64,000 bases of DNA from contig CM018047.1 in NCBI GenBank assembly GCA_008638375.1, positions 55,617,727 to 55,681,726 on the forward strand, written 5' to 3'. Each line of letters begins with the position of its first letter. Position 1 is the first letter of the stretch. The translations under genes were made by a program, and so were the position numbers. The notes under the pieces are model-generated. The model ran no database searches. It had not been told where the DNA came from and saw only the letters and a program-made list of their open reading frames with translations. The DNA is from Nyssa sinensis. Its lineage: Eukaryota; Streptophyta; Magnoliopsida; Cornales; Nyssaceae. Shown piece by piece: positions 12,421 through 24,649 of the stretch.

Positions 12421-12592
12421 AAGTTTAAAAATAAAAATGTTTCTATTTAATCATAAAAATTGAAATCCTTATCGAAGTAAAAATGAATACCCATTATATC
12501 ATAAAATCGAATATCCATTACATTATAAAAGCCAAAATCCATTACACTTGATACTAACACATGTAACACCCATTACAGTTATTCATTTGAGT

Positions 12593-15500
12593 CTATATCA
12601 TCATCTGTTTTTGAAATTTCTTAGTACAATACTCTAACAATGTATCATCATCAAAATCACTTTCCTCGTCATCATCATCATTAATGAAAGTTGCATCCTT
12701 CGGATCTAATTGTGTGGTATTGGTGACATCGGAAGCTACGACATGATCTGGTTCTACATCAGTTCTATACAACCGATACGAAGTAACATCTTTTTTATCA
12801 TGCCGGACAACACCATCGTGGGCAGATTGAGACTCTTCTTGTAGTGCCTCCTCGATCCTCTCTAAGTCTTCATCTCCCTCGCCAACTTCTAATACATCAT
12901 AAACATTCTAGATTTTATTTTTTGGACAACATGCCAATCACCTCTGATTTTTGTGTCCTTCAAATAGAAAACTTGTTTTGCTTGAGGTGCCAAAACATAC
13001 GGATCATTTTTAAATGCCGTACGTGACGTATTAACACTTATGAAGTGCTTATCGATCTACATTCTAGTCTTCTTATTACTTGCATCCCACTAATCACATT
13101 TAAAAATATACACAGAATGACTATAACAATAATGTAACTGTATGATGTCTTGTAAAACACCATAGTACTCTACAATTTGTCCTGCATCACCATCTCCTTG
13201 AACAAAGACCCTGCTATTTTGTGTTCGCCGACTGACCTCACATTCCTTCATGTGAAATCAGACACCATCAATAATTAAACCAGTGCAACGGGATATCCTT
13301 TGATCAGGACCACATACCAAGGAATATAATTGATCGTACGCCTCAAGAGATTGTTGGTTGCATAATAGCTTTATCTATTAATTCAATACAAGTACAAAAT
13401 TAATTGAATACAAATGCATTAACTAATACAATTACAATTAATTGAAACCTATTCTTACATGTTCTCCAAACCACCTTGGAAACAAATTTTGTTGTCTTTG
13501 CTCTAGATCAGAACTTAATACATGTTCTCTCTGAAGCTCAATCGTATGCTTACTACATAAGATGAGATATGTTATATGTAACTTACATTTGTGTACTAAC
13601 GTAGTATTGTAATGATTTTGATAAACTTACTTAAAATATGAAAATGACTCATCACAGTTGTTGAGCACAGTATAGTGGGCTTTTTCCAAGTCTTGAGGAT
13701 GACACCATTCATATATACGGGCACCTATTGGCCGCACATTCTGATTAAACACCTCAAGGCCAGTTCGTTGCTGCCCTGGACATCTATCAGAATTTTGCTC
13801 TTAACGATTAAACCTTGTCTCAATATCTTCAAGATGCATAGAGCAGAAGGTGAGACATTCAGCATCAACGTAAGCCTCAATAATTGACTCTTCCGGTCGT
13901 GCTTTGTCACGCACATATTGCTTCAATGTGTGCAAATATCTGTTTTAATAATTAATCAGTTATACATTAAAATAGTTAGGATGGATAGACAACATAATTC
14001 ATAAAATTAAATGTACCTTTCTATTGGATACATCCAACGGTATTGGACAGGTCTACCAATTCTTGCCTCATGAGGCAAATGCACAGCTAAGTGGACCATT
14101 ACATCAAAGAAAGCTAGAGGAAAAATCTTTTTCAACTTGCAGAGGATCACGACAACATCCCTTTCGAGCTTTTCAATTACTTCCAAATTCAACATCTTCG
14201 CACATAATTCTCTAAAAAAATAGCCCAACTCAGTCAATGTAGTTAATATGTCATCGGTGAGATATCCACGCAGTGCAACCGGAACAAGTCGTTGTAAAAG
14301 GACATGGTAGTCATGGCTCTTCAATCCGGATATTTTCCTATCTATAACATTTACACATTGAGATATATTTGATGCGTATCCATTTAGGAACTTCACCAAT
14401 TTAAACCACTCGCAAATCCTCATTCGCTCTGTGGATGATAACGTATATTGTGTAGGAGGCACGATATATTTATCACTGCTACATATTAGGTGCAGCTCTT
14501 TCCGTATTTCCAGCTCCTGCAAGTCCAACTGGGCTTTAACAATATCCTTCGTCTTCCCTTCAATGTTCATTAAAGTTCCCAACACATTATCACAGATGTT
14601 CTTCTCGAAATGTATAACATCCAAATTGTGCCTCAACTTAAGGGCCTCCCAGTACGGCAAATAAAAAAATATGCTCTTCTTCGTCCAATTTAACTCCATA
14701 TTAGTATGCTTCCTCTTCTTAGTACCCGGTATCTTCCCAAACCTCATTGGTTGGATAAATGCCAATTGCGCCAACACATCTTTGCTAGACAACAATGAAA
14801 GTGACAATCTGCGCTCAATTTTTCCATCAAACAAATGCTTCTGCTGATTTCACCAGCCATGTGATGGCGGTAGAAAACGACGATGGCATATGTAGCATAT
14901 CTTCTTCCCATTAGAAAAATGTAGGGAACATGCATCTTTATTGTAAATTGGACATGCCAGATACCCCTTAGTGTTCCACCCAGATAAGTTCCTGTATGCT
15001 GAAAAGTTATTTATGGTCCACAGTAATGCTGCATGCAATTGAAATGTCTCATTCTTAGAGACGTCGTATGCCTCCACTCCCATCTCCCACAATTCTTTTA
15101 CCTCATCCACTAAAGGACACAAGTACACATCAATTTCGTTACCAAGAGACTTTGGCTCTAGAATAAGCAACGACATGAAGATAAATGGTTCGTTCATACA
15201 TTTTCACTGTGACAAGTTATACGGCACAATAAACACCGGCCACATGCTGTAGGCATTACTCATGTCACCGAACAGATTGAAACCGTCGCTAGCCAGCCCA
15301 AGTCGTACATTACGCGGCTCATTTGAAAACCATTCACGATTTTTATCAAACTCAGCCAAGATTGAGAATTTTTTGGATGCCTACATACATTTTCCTCAAC
15401 AACACGTTTCTCCTTATGTCACCGCATATCTTCTGTCGTCTTCTAAGACATGTACAACCTTTGTAGCCTAGGTTTTAAAGGAAAATATCTTGGCACCTTG

Positions 15501-16258
15501 TGCGGAATTGTCTTGCTCTTTCCTTCATTCAGCTTGTACCTAGGTTCATGGCACACTGTACACTCCATACATTGTTCAGTCTCCTTCCAAAATAACATGC
15601 AATCATTTTTACAAGCATGTATAAGAATATACCCGAGGCCCAAATCTCTTAATATTCTTTTCACCTCATAATATGATTTCAGAAGGGTCTCCCCAGTAGG
15701 AAACGCTGCTTTAATCAATTCAATGACCATATTAAATAATTTGTTACTCCATCGATTGATGGTCTTAATATGAAGGAGTTTCACGGGAAAGTCCAGTTTC
15801 GAAAACTTATCACAAACTGGATATAACGGCTGCCTTGCTTCCCTTAACAAGGATTCAAATGCTTCCGATTGTCCTATGTCACTCCTGTGACTACTCGTCC
15901 CAGTTGTAGCCCCCTGCAAGTCTGCCAGCATTTGTGGCAAGCCTTCGTAACCAACCCCAACATTATCACCAAAGTCATCATTGTCGTCTTTTTCTTCATC
16001 ATCAAATACCACTCGTACGTCACGGCGCTTCCCATGAAATTCCCAACACGTATACCTCTTGTCCATCCCGTGTAGGAGTAGGTGCTTTTTGGACTCATCT
16101 ATGTGCATATAATCCCTATTATTGCACCTCATACATAGACATCTTGTTCTATTTCTCCCATTTGAAAATGTACGAGCAAAGTCAATAAAATGTTTGATCC
16201 TCTTCATATACCCTGGCAAATGCCTGCCCCTCAAATCCATCTAACTCTTATCCATTTT
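12593..16258 (-). pseudogene. CACTA TNP2-type transposase, decayed
   Basis: Read from 16258 leftward. An N-terminal transposase-associated zinc domain comes first (MRCNNRDYMHIDESKKHLLLHG, about 16190-16080). The TNP2 core follows: CTVCHEPRYK and KVPRYFPLKPRLQRLYMS near 15450-15560, NVRLGLASDGFNLFGDMS near 15270-15320, and CACPIYNK-type text near 14940. DUF4218 follows (DVMVHLAVHLPHEARIGRP near 14050-14100, and IYEWCHPQDLEKAHYTVLN near 13650-13720). DUF4216 spans exons between about 13560 and 12950, and an acidic tail (NDDDDDEESDFDDD) ends at 12593. Breaks are many: the Trp of the usual MDKSW start is TAG, the codon in MRWHKEK is TGA, the one in the NLPPW region is TGA, and there is at least one frameshift near 15370 and stops near 14850 and 13800. 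Several are single G-to-A changes in Trp codons. The enzyme would cut and paste the element but is dead here. Confidence 0.88.
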
Positions 16259-17243
16259 CGTCTACCTAATACAAGTAAAAAATGATACTTATTATAAATA
16301 TGAAACATGAATCCTATTACCTCCAACTTCTCTCTAAAGGGTAAGATGGTCTTATCCAATTCATGAATGCACAATCTACATTGCAATCAACAGCAAATCA
16401 AATGCTTAATTTCACTCGGACAAAATTTCGACAGCATCTCCCCACGATTCTCTAAGTATACGAGATAGACGTTAGCACGCCTAAATATATACCCAGATAA
16501 CAATAAGAGACCAAGCTAAAATTTAATCATAGTGGAATATTCAAGCATGCGCTATTGATTGCAATGCAGATTTATGCATTCCCAAACTGTCCTCTCTGGA
16601 CAATTCAAGAATCGATTTTCATACACACGAGCCCAATCGTGAATAAATTTCGTGACAAGATTCACATGTGATGAAAATGACTCCCGAACGGGGCTAGGCT
16701 TACATGAATGCAATTGTTACAATTTTAATGAAATTAGTGGGGGCAATTAGTAGCCACCAAAACAAACATAAGGCTTTTAGTTGATTCCAAATGATAAGAA
16801 TTGCCATAAATTGCAAAGAGCAATAAATTATGGGTTATCATTTCTTATGAAATGCGTGCTAAATCCCTCTCTCCAACCCTCTATAACTGCTCACAATTGA
16901 TGATCGACCCGCCAACCAATTTAGAGCTAACAGATTAATATGTACAAAGGTAGTCAATGATGATGAATATAATACCAACAAACTATGAAAGTTTACTAAT
17001 AACTTGTTGATGCTATCAAAATTGACTACTATTTGAGCCTTCCTTTCTAGAATACATACAAAATAAGTAACATTATAAATGAGTTTTTGTTTTATTCTTT
17101 TTTATATCAGGGTATGAAATTGTCTTCAAAACCATCATTTCTTTTTGCATTGAAAATTATGATTGACATATTAGTGTTTTGTTATACGAATTTTTTTTTC
17201 ACATTTCTTCCTCTAATTTTAATGTTCCAAATCATCTTCTATT

Positions 17244-17283
<40 letters not shown>

Positions 17284-18930
17284 AATATGGTTGTAAATAT
17301 TTCAAGAATTGAAATAAAATATATGGTTTCTAAATCTCATGTCACCAATCTTTAGAAGCTTTTTTCTAGCCCATCCATATCAAATTTTAACTTCATTAAA
17401 AAATTCAACCGACCTTGACACTCCCATATCAGACCTGTCTGTGCAAGACTTGGAGTTAATATTTATAATACTCTTTTTACTTTTACATCAAGCATTCAGC
17501 CAAACTTAATATAATCATACATTTGTAAAGTAAAACAATATCATTCAATTCTCTATTAAAATGCATGACTTTTTTTTTTATGAATATAATTTTTCTTGTT
17601 TAAAATATGTTAATCGCAATAAATTTAATAATTAAATGGATACTCCAACGAATATCATCCCATTCCATTACAAGTCTTCTATTCCATTACGGGTTTAGTG
17701 AACATTTTTTTTTTCACTATACGGGGATTAGAGAAGGAGTTCCCTACTCCATTATAAAAGTTTCATTATGAAGCTCTCCTAACTCCAAAATTACACTTAA
17801 AATTCTATTCAAGTTTTTTTTTTTAAATTTCCATCTTATCTCAAGAAATTTGACACCATTGTCGGGCTTGTTAGTTTTACTTTGAGTAAAGTAACAATAT
17901 TTTCTTGTTTGAGGGGGTATTTTTCCAGCCATAATGTCCAGATTCAACTTCTTATTCAAGTGATGTAATAGTTTACTATTCATACAATTTGGTGTGAGTT
18001 TAATTTTTCTATCTCCAATCTTTGTATCAAAAAGAAGCAAAGAAAAAAAACATGACTCATGTCCCATTAGATTTGAAAACAGTGAAGCTGCAACTTGACT
18101 TAAAAAACCTAATGTTGTTCTGTTCAGATTTTGTTTCTCATTTGCGTTTCATATGCTCGGATAACTTTCCTCAAAGTTAATCTCCTCAACTTTGGTTAGC
18201 AGACTCTATATATATGAAGAAAGACCCATCAAAGACAATAGAAAGAGGAGCATGATTCTAACAGCATCTAAGGGGTAAAATTAAATTGGCACTAAAATGG
18301 GTTATGCTGAGGTAAAAACTGGGTCTAGATCACTCTTGAAGAAACACTGGGTTTTGGCTTTCACCATTTTTATGATTATCTACTGAAAATTACAGAGATA
18401 GAGAGAAACGCTCAATTAATCATGCTAAGCCTCATTTTTAATTATTTCGATGGAGTGCACACAGTTAAAAAAGTTAACAAAAAGTATGTTAGGTTAATAC
18501 AATTAGAATGGGGTTTCAAGAGCTTGATAAATCTAGTAATAAAATGCAACTAACATTCAAAATTAAAACCTAATATATACATATATATATATATATACAC
18601 AAACATACATATTTTGTTCCATATCTATTCCAATTTGTACATTACAAAGAATTATGTACTCAACCAAACGTTAAATGGGCCAATTTTATATCCTCAAAGT
18701 TTAGGTTTGAACATTATGGATTAAAGAATATATTAAAACCTCACACAAAGTGGCAAATAAGGGAATCTAAATCCAAAGACAAGGCATACCTACTTGAGAG
18801 ACAACACAATTTTGATGTTTTGCCCCTTGTCAATCGATGTGTTTGATGCAAAAGATAGCCTCCAATGGATCAAAAACAGAGAGAGAGAGAGAGAGAGAGA
18901 GAATAGGGGGTGGCGCGAGAGAAGTTTATA
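16259..18930. other. Non-coding 5' region of the CACTA element
   Basis: This lies upstream of the transposase start, where its promoter and leader should be. It holds AT-rich sequence, an (AT)n run at 17247-17281, a (GA)n run at about 18875-18901 and no coding similarity. A single reading frame at 17744-18067 (minus, 107 codons) has no recognisable features and is probably chance. Confidence 0.6.
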
Positions 18931-18935
18931 ACACT

Positions 18936-19259
18936 TATTAGCGACGCCCACTGTGTGTCGCTAATAAGTAAATGAGCGTCTCTAAAGTTCATTGAAACGA
19001 CAACGTTTCATATTCACTATTATTCGCGACGCTTGATTGTGCGTAGCTAAAAGTTTTAATTATTAGTGACACACATATGCGTCGCTAATGTGTGAATGTG
19101 CGTCGCTAATATGTAATCGCCAATTTTTTCTCGCGGGAAACCCTTTTGTTGCTTTTTTTAGCGACACACGCTGTATGTGTCGCAAAATGACACTTTTAGC
19201 GAAGCTTGATGTGGCGTCGCAAATACTGTGCGCCGCAAAAACTATAATTTTTTGTAGTG
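18936..19259. repeat. Right terminal and subterminal repeats of the CACTA element
   Basis: About ten copies of TTAGCGACGC/GCGTCGCTAA and close variants, several in head-to-head pairs, end at the inverted terminal repeat ttttttgtagtg (19248-19259). They mirror the left end at 7170-7575. Confidence 0.85.
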
Positions 19260-20043
19260 TTAGTGGCATAGTGGTCCGTGCTTCATGGCTCATACCTATA
19301 GGTCCAATGTTCAAGTCGCGAGGGCAATAGCCCGTGTGCCTTTTTTTTTTTCCTATTTCTCCTAACCAAATAGTGACTAGGGGGGATGGAATATCCCTAT
19401 TCCCAAACAGGATTATCAATCCCATTTCTTATCTTAGTTGCCAAACACCCCTTAGCCCCTATAACTTAAAATAGTAGCCCCTTGGATCGTGTGGTGGGTC
19501 GGATTCCTACCCGACCCATTGACCGAACAGTCCCCCATCCCCCATGATTTTTCGGCGGCCCTCCAGTCACCTTCTCCGGTGCTAGTGGCCGAAAAAAATT
19601 TCCAAATTTTTTTTCTTTTTTTTTCTTGCAGTTTTTCTCCTCATTTTTTATTCTAAACTTCTCCAACCTACATTTTAAACATTCCTACAATATTTTTGGC
19701 CTTTAAAACCAAACAAAAAAGCATAAATTTACAACTTTACATTTTTTGATCATCCCCTATATCTACCTCATTTCTCAACCGTTTTCTTGGCGGTTTCTTC
19801 CTAAATTCCTATTTTTCTTCCTAAATCACTATTCTACTGTGGTATACAAGCTTTAAGTAATTTCAAATAAAAGCCAGAAAGAAATTTACAGAGAAAATTT
19901 TTTGGATCTTACCTTCTACGCCCCTCCTTCTGCCTCCCTTTTCCTTCTTCCTCTTCCTTTTCCCCTTCCATTTCTTCTCCTTTATTTCTCTCACGTATGC
20001 AACGTATGCCATGGCTTTATGCAGCCTTCACCCTACGGTTTCC

Positions 20044-20094
<51 letters not shown>

Positions 20095-20508
20095 TTTTAT
20101 TTTCTTCTCCTGACTTTGTAACTCCCTCCATTATGGTACCAATTGGTGTCGGTTGCCATATAAATCTCACACTATAAATATATATGTTATAATATCATAT
20201 GTATAGTGCATATATATATATATATATATATCCATATTTCACATATATATATATATAACATGAATTTTTATTTTATTTTATTTTTATTTTTATTTTTTAT
20301 TATTAATATTTTAATTAATATTATCAGTGTGTATGCACGTATCTTGATGTTCGTACATGGCTTGCTCGGGTGTCGCTCGGGCATCACTGATACATTCAAA
20401 ATTATTAAGATTTCAAAACCACTTATTTCATTCGATATCATAACATAAAGCCCTAACGGCTTGGGATTACATGGTTCGCTTCGTCACAATTTGGGTCAGG
20501 GTATCACA
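19260..20508 (-). repeat. Long gypsy LTR, second part
   Basis: This continues the LTR interrupted at 7169. The segment 'cccccatgatttttcggcgg...ccttctccggtgc' at 19540-19590 recurs in the solo LTR at 62310-62370 in the same orientation, which shows that the CACTA element landed in one LTR. The right end reads gggtcagggtatcaca, that is TGTGATACCCTGACCC on the minus strand, the LTR start. It includes a (CT)n run at 20047-20090 and TA-rich runs at 20213-20254. Short reading frames here are products of these runs. Confidence 0.8.
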
Positions 20509-21327
20509 AAAGCTCTAGTTTTGGCACTACTAGATTTTTCAAAACGATTCATTATTGAATGTGATACGAGCGGAGGTGGAATTGGAGTTATGCTAATGCA
20601 AGGTCGCCAACCAATTGCTTTTTTCAACCAAGCTCTTAAGGGGCGAAATCTTTCTCTTGCAACTTATGACAAAGAAATGTTGGCTATTATACTAAAAATA
20701 AAAAATAACACCCATATTTTCTAGGCCAAACATTCGTCATCCGTACTGACCAACGCAGTCTAAAGTTTATGTGGGAGCAAAGAATCACTACTAAAACTCA
20801 ACAGCGATGGATTACCAAGTTGATGGGGTATGATTTTGTGATAGAGTACAAAAAAGGAACTGAAAATTTAGTGGTCGATGCTCTCTCTCACAAAGATTGT
20901 CTAGTAGAGGTAAATGCGATCTCACAACTAGTCCCACGATAGCTAGAACCCATAAAGGAAGAAATTGTCACCCACCCGGAGTTGTAACGATTGGTTTAAT
21001 TATGCCAAGAAGACTAAGCCATAGGTTTATGGGAGTACCAGAATGGGGTCATTTTCTTCAAAAACAGATTAATGTAACAAGATCCTAGACCTCACACCTG
21101 CCGGACTTTTGCAACCACTTCCAATTCCTACAAAGGTACAGGCTGATATGCCTATGGATTTTGTTAAAGGACTACCACAATCACATGGAAAAACTATAAT
21201 TTTTGTGGTAGTGGACCGCCTATCTAAATTTTCTCATTTCATTCCATTGGTTCATCCTTATACGGCTATGAAGGTTCCACGAGTGTTTTTTGAATAGATT
21301 TTTCATCTACACGGCATGCCCAAAACC
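20509..21327 (+). pseudogene. Chromovirus pol: RNase H and integrase start
   Basis: It begins exactly at the LTR edge. KALVLALLDFSKRFIIECDTS and GVMLMQGRQPIAFFNQALKG (20509-20660) are the reverse transcriptase/RNase H junction of a gypsy chromovirus. A frameshift near 20720 is followed by TNQRSLKF-type text in another frame and GYDFVIEYKKGTENLVVDAL at about 20820-20885. Integrase resumes at 21109 with MDFVKGLP (first catalytic Asp) and FVVVDRLSKFSHFIPL, with a TAG stop after RVFFE at about 21296. It is cut at 21327 by the MULE and resumes at 22817. Confidence 0.85.
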
Positions 21328-22806
21328 AAGGATCAAAATTTCGTTTCTTTTCCATCGAAACGGCCAAAACGTTTCCATTTCTCAGGGAACCGAAATGAAA
21401 CACTAGTGGAATATCGAAATTCACATGTTTCCATGGAAACAAAGTTGTTTCCATGGAAACATACCGAAACTAGTGGAAACATACCGAATCAGAGGAAACA
21501 TTTCTTTTGTATCAACAATAATTCTAGAAGATAGTAAAAGATATTATCCATTTATTTTTCAAGGATTAAGACTCAAAATTAGAAGAAGATATTTCTATTA
21601 TTTTTCCTAAAATAATAGAAAAGTAGTAGGAGAAATGAAGTGTAGAGAAATAACTATTTTAATACTAAGTTACTAATTATAATAGGTTTAAATCGCTATT
21701 TGTTTTACTTTTTATTTTATATGTAACTTGTGTCAAATTATCTAATTTGTGGATATTACATAGTATATATCTATTATGTGTATTGTATTTAATTATAATA
21801 ATTTTATATATTTTAAAATATATAATTTTTTTTATCAAAAAGTTGATAATTTCATTTACAGCCCGAGAAGGGAAAAAATAAAAGGAGAAATATTTTAAAT
21901 TATATAATAATTTCATATTATATAAAAAATTAGCTCTAATTTTTATACTATTTTTTAATTAATAAAGGGTTATTTGGTATTAATAACTAATTTACATTTA
22001 CGTTTTGTTTTTCAATTTTACCCTAGTAATTGGTGTGGATGGACATGTTCTTTAAAATATTTACAATTAATTAATTATACTATTTATTTTTGCACATTCA
22101 TATATTTTACTTTATGTTTCTAAAGCGTTTCTATACGTTTTAATTATTTTCATCGTTTCCACTATGTTTCCAAAACGTTTCCATTTTTTGGGTGACCAAA
22201 ACAACACTATGAAACGAAATTTTGATTCTTGGTTAGTTATTTTATTAATAGTTATTTATATATCTCTATATATAATAATGATAATTATTTGATTTTTTTT
22301 TTTATAAACATGAAATATCATTACAAGAGAATGTTCATTTATCCATGAAAGATCACTAATGAACTCTACAAAAAAAAAAAAAAAAAAAAACATTTATGAA
22401 ATGATTTTGTACAATCCAAAAGCATGAAAAATATAAAAAATTGCTTCATTCATCTCAATTTGTGAATCTATGTCCCTTCAAAGATCTTCTTATGCCATTA
22501 TTTTCATCTAGATGATAAAAAAGTCAAGAAAGATTGTATTTCACATTGTAAAATGAAAAAAATAAGTAGTTAGTCTTTAGTTTTTCAATTTAAATTAGTG
22601 TCATTTATCATTAATATTATGTATATGCCTTAAACATGCACAAATATTCAATAAATAGCCTTATTTATATAAATAAATAAATTTTAAGTTATGTTTCCAC
22701 ATATTTTCAATTTTTCTCCGTTTCCATTATGTTTCCGAAACGTTTCTAAAATGTTTCCATTTCTGGACAAACTGAAACTATAGATCGAAACGATATTTTG
22801 ATCCTT
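21328..22806. mobile_element. MULE-like non-autonomous DNA transposon, 1.48 kb
   Basis: It is bounded by inverted ends AAGGATCAAAATTTCGTTTC (left) and AAGGATCAAAATATCGTTTC (right, on the minus strand), which extend imperfectly inward through repeated GTTTCC/GGAAAC motifs. A 10-bp direct repeat gcccaaaacc flanks it (21318-21327 and 22807-22816); removing the element and one repeat rejoins the integrase gene. The target-site length and long imperfect ends fit Mutator-like elements, though no transposase is encoded, so the superfamily is an inference. A third end-like sequence lies inside at 22211-22232. Confidence 0.8.
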
Positions 22807-22816
22807 GCCCAAAACC

Positions 22817-23693
22817 ATAGTTTGTGACCGAGATCCTACGTTCACTAACTCTTTTAAGACAAATTTGTTTCGCCTCCATGGAACTAAATTCAATTTTGGT
22901 TCAACATACAACCCACAAATGGATGGGCAATCCGAGGTGGTGAATCAAACCATCAAAATGTATTTACAATGCTTAACGGGCGACCACCCAAAGAATTGGG
23001 TCACTTGGATGCTATGGGTTGAGTATTGCACAATACAGGTTATCATAGTTCAATTAAAGAAACTCCATTTGAAGTTGTTTATGGTTGGCCTCCCCCTTCA
23101 CTGTTATCTTATGTACAGGGCACAACAAAGGTGGATGCAGTTGAACAAGCCTTGAAAGATCGAGATGAATTCTTGAAAACTGTCCAACAACACTAATCCT
23201 GGGCTCAAGAAAGGATGAAAAGAATGTATGATCTAAACCACCATGAAGAGGAATTGGAAGTGGGAGATTGGGTTTACCTCATGCTCCAAGGCTACAGGCA
23301 GCTGAGTGTTCAATTTTGTAAGAACCAAAAGCTTTCTCCAAGGTTTTATAGGCTCTATTAGGTTGTTAAAAAAAATCAGCAAAGTGGCATACAAAGTGGC
23401 TTTACCAAGCGGGTCTAGAATTCACCTAGTATTTCATATTTCTCTCCTCAAAAGAAAATTTGGTCCTAGGGTGTTAGTGCAATCAAATTTGCCTGTAGAA
23501 ATGGTTGACAGCAAGCAAAAAATCTTTCCTCAAGCTATTCTTGATCGTAAGCAAACTAAGGGGTAGTGAAAGATTTTGGTTCATTAGTAGAGATGTTCTC
23601 CAATTAAGGCCACGTGGGAAAACATACAAGAAATTGACATTCGTTATCCTCAATTTACCCTTGAGGACAAGGGTGCAGTCGGTGGGGAGGAGA
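22817..23693 (+). pseudogene. Chromovirus integrase, continued, to the polypurine tract
   Basis: It resumes with VCDRDPTFTNSF (second catalytic Asp) and YNPQMDGQSEVVNQTIKMYL (catalytic Glu), then GDHPKNW (to about 23010). After frame breaks near 23020-23300 come KISKVAYKVALPSGSRIHLV and VFHISLLKRKFGP (23380-23470), the GPY/F-type integrase tail, and a degraded chromodomain-like end near 23580-23640. The reading ends in ggtggggaggag (23681-23692), a polypurine tract next to the 3' LTR. Frames are broken several times. Confidence 0.85.
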
Positions 23694-24160
23694 TGTTACA
23701 AACCCATGAGCTGCGCGGTTAGGTAGTGGATTAGATTGCATGGGCAAAGTGTCAGGGAAGAGGTTAGCCAGAGTATGATCTGGAGGAATTTCTCATAAGT
23801 TGTTAGGATTCTTTTGTATTATTTTGTTAGGATTATTTTGAGTTATTGTAGTGGTTAAGTGGTTGAACAAGTCTTGGGGTGTGATCCCGAATTTGTAAGA
23901 AGAAGTTATTGTAAACTCTTATAAATAGAGTGTGAATGGGAATAAAACTGATCATCAATTACTCTCAATAGATTGCGTGTGTGATATCCTGGAGGTCTTG
24001 GTTCGCTCTAAGTTTCCAATTACCTTTTGTCCCTCGGAATAGCCAATTACCTTTTGTTTTGAGTCCAAGTAAGTAAAAATAGGGAAGTCCAAGAAAAGGG
24101 AAGCCTCACCTTCTTGTGGTCCCAAGCCAATTACTCGATCAAATTTCCAGAGCTATAACA
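23694..24160 (+). repeat. 3' LTR of the plus-strand chromovirus
   Basis: It starts TGTTACAAACCC directly after the polypurine tract and ends AGCTATAACA, giving matched TGTTA...TAACA ends. It includes an AATAAA-like signal at about 23940 (gaataaaactg). The 5' LTR is not in the window. Confidence 0.75.
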
Positions 24161-24649
24161 AAAAGCCAGTAGTTACGGTGGAATATTTCCAGAGCTATCT
24201 TCAAGCCTTTATTCCTTCGTCTTAGTGCTCTGTTTTGCTGTTGGGCTCTTGTTTAGTTGGTTTTGCTATGTTTTTTCTGTTCGGTTACTCTACTTTTGTT
24301 TAGCTTCCCCTTGCTTTTTTGTACCACTTGGGGAATGCCCTTTGTATCTTTTGTATAGCTTCTCCTTTTTGCTATGCCCTATCATGAAAATCTTAGATTT
24401 AGTACAGTGTGATGTTTGGTGTATGTGACGATCTTGTACCCAAAAATTAAATAAATAAAGATATTCAGATCCAAAATGTGTCATAACATTATTTATTGTT
24501 GCATTTGCACCACATCAGTGTGATGACATGGTGTAACAGTTGGTACTTGCTCTTTGTTCAGAGATGTTCATTTATTTCTTAAACCTAAAATTAGTTGAAG
24601 CCAATGTCAGTACAATAACTAGTACTGCAAATTTAATTGAAGGATTCGG
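24161..24649 (+). other. Possible LINE tail and segment shared with the 43.6-kb flank
   Basis: 24225-24410 is T-rich text resembling LINE 3' untranslated ends, low confidence. 24456-24560 (tcataacattatttattgttgc and on to tggtgtaacagttggta) is similar to 43606-43687, which lies beside the 3' flank of the ACD6-like gene. This suggests that the gene duplication extended beyond the gene itself. No coding is supported. Confidence 0.4.

Larger units (their letters stand above)
7170..19259 (-). mobile_element. CACTA (En/Spm-type) DNA transposon, 12.1 kb
   Basis: The left end reads CACTACAAAAAAAA and the right end ...TTTTTTGTAGTG, its inverted copy. The flanking 3-bp target sites are tca (7167-7169) and tta (19260-19262), one transition apart. 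Both ends carry clustered TTAGCGACGC/GCGTCGCTAA subterminal repeats. Inside, on the minus strand, are a TNP2-type transposase gene (12593-16258) and a second gene of the Transposase_24 (PF03004) family (10919-12420), the usual CACTA pair. Both have stop codons, so the copy is not autonomous. It sits inside a gypsy LTR (5451-20508) and is therefore younger than that element. Confidence 0.93.

Noticed and set aside
17744..18067. 107-codon minus-strand gene in the CACTA 5' region
   Set aside because: Biased, low-complexity Lys/Asn/Leu text with no recognisable family, promoter or splice signals.
19902..20177. Leu/Ser-rich secreted-like protein
   Set aside because: Arises from a pyrimidine-rich LTR segment with a (CT)n run; no conserved start or domain.
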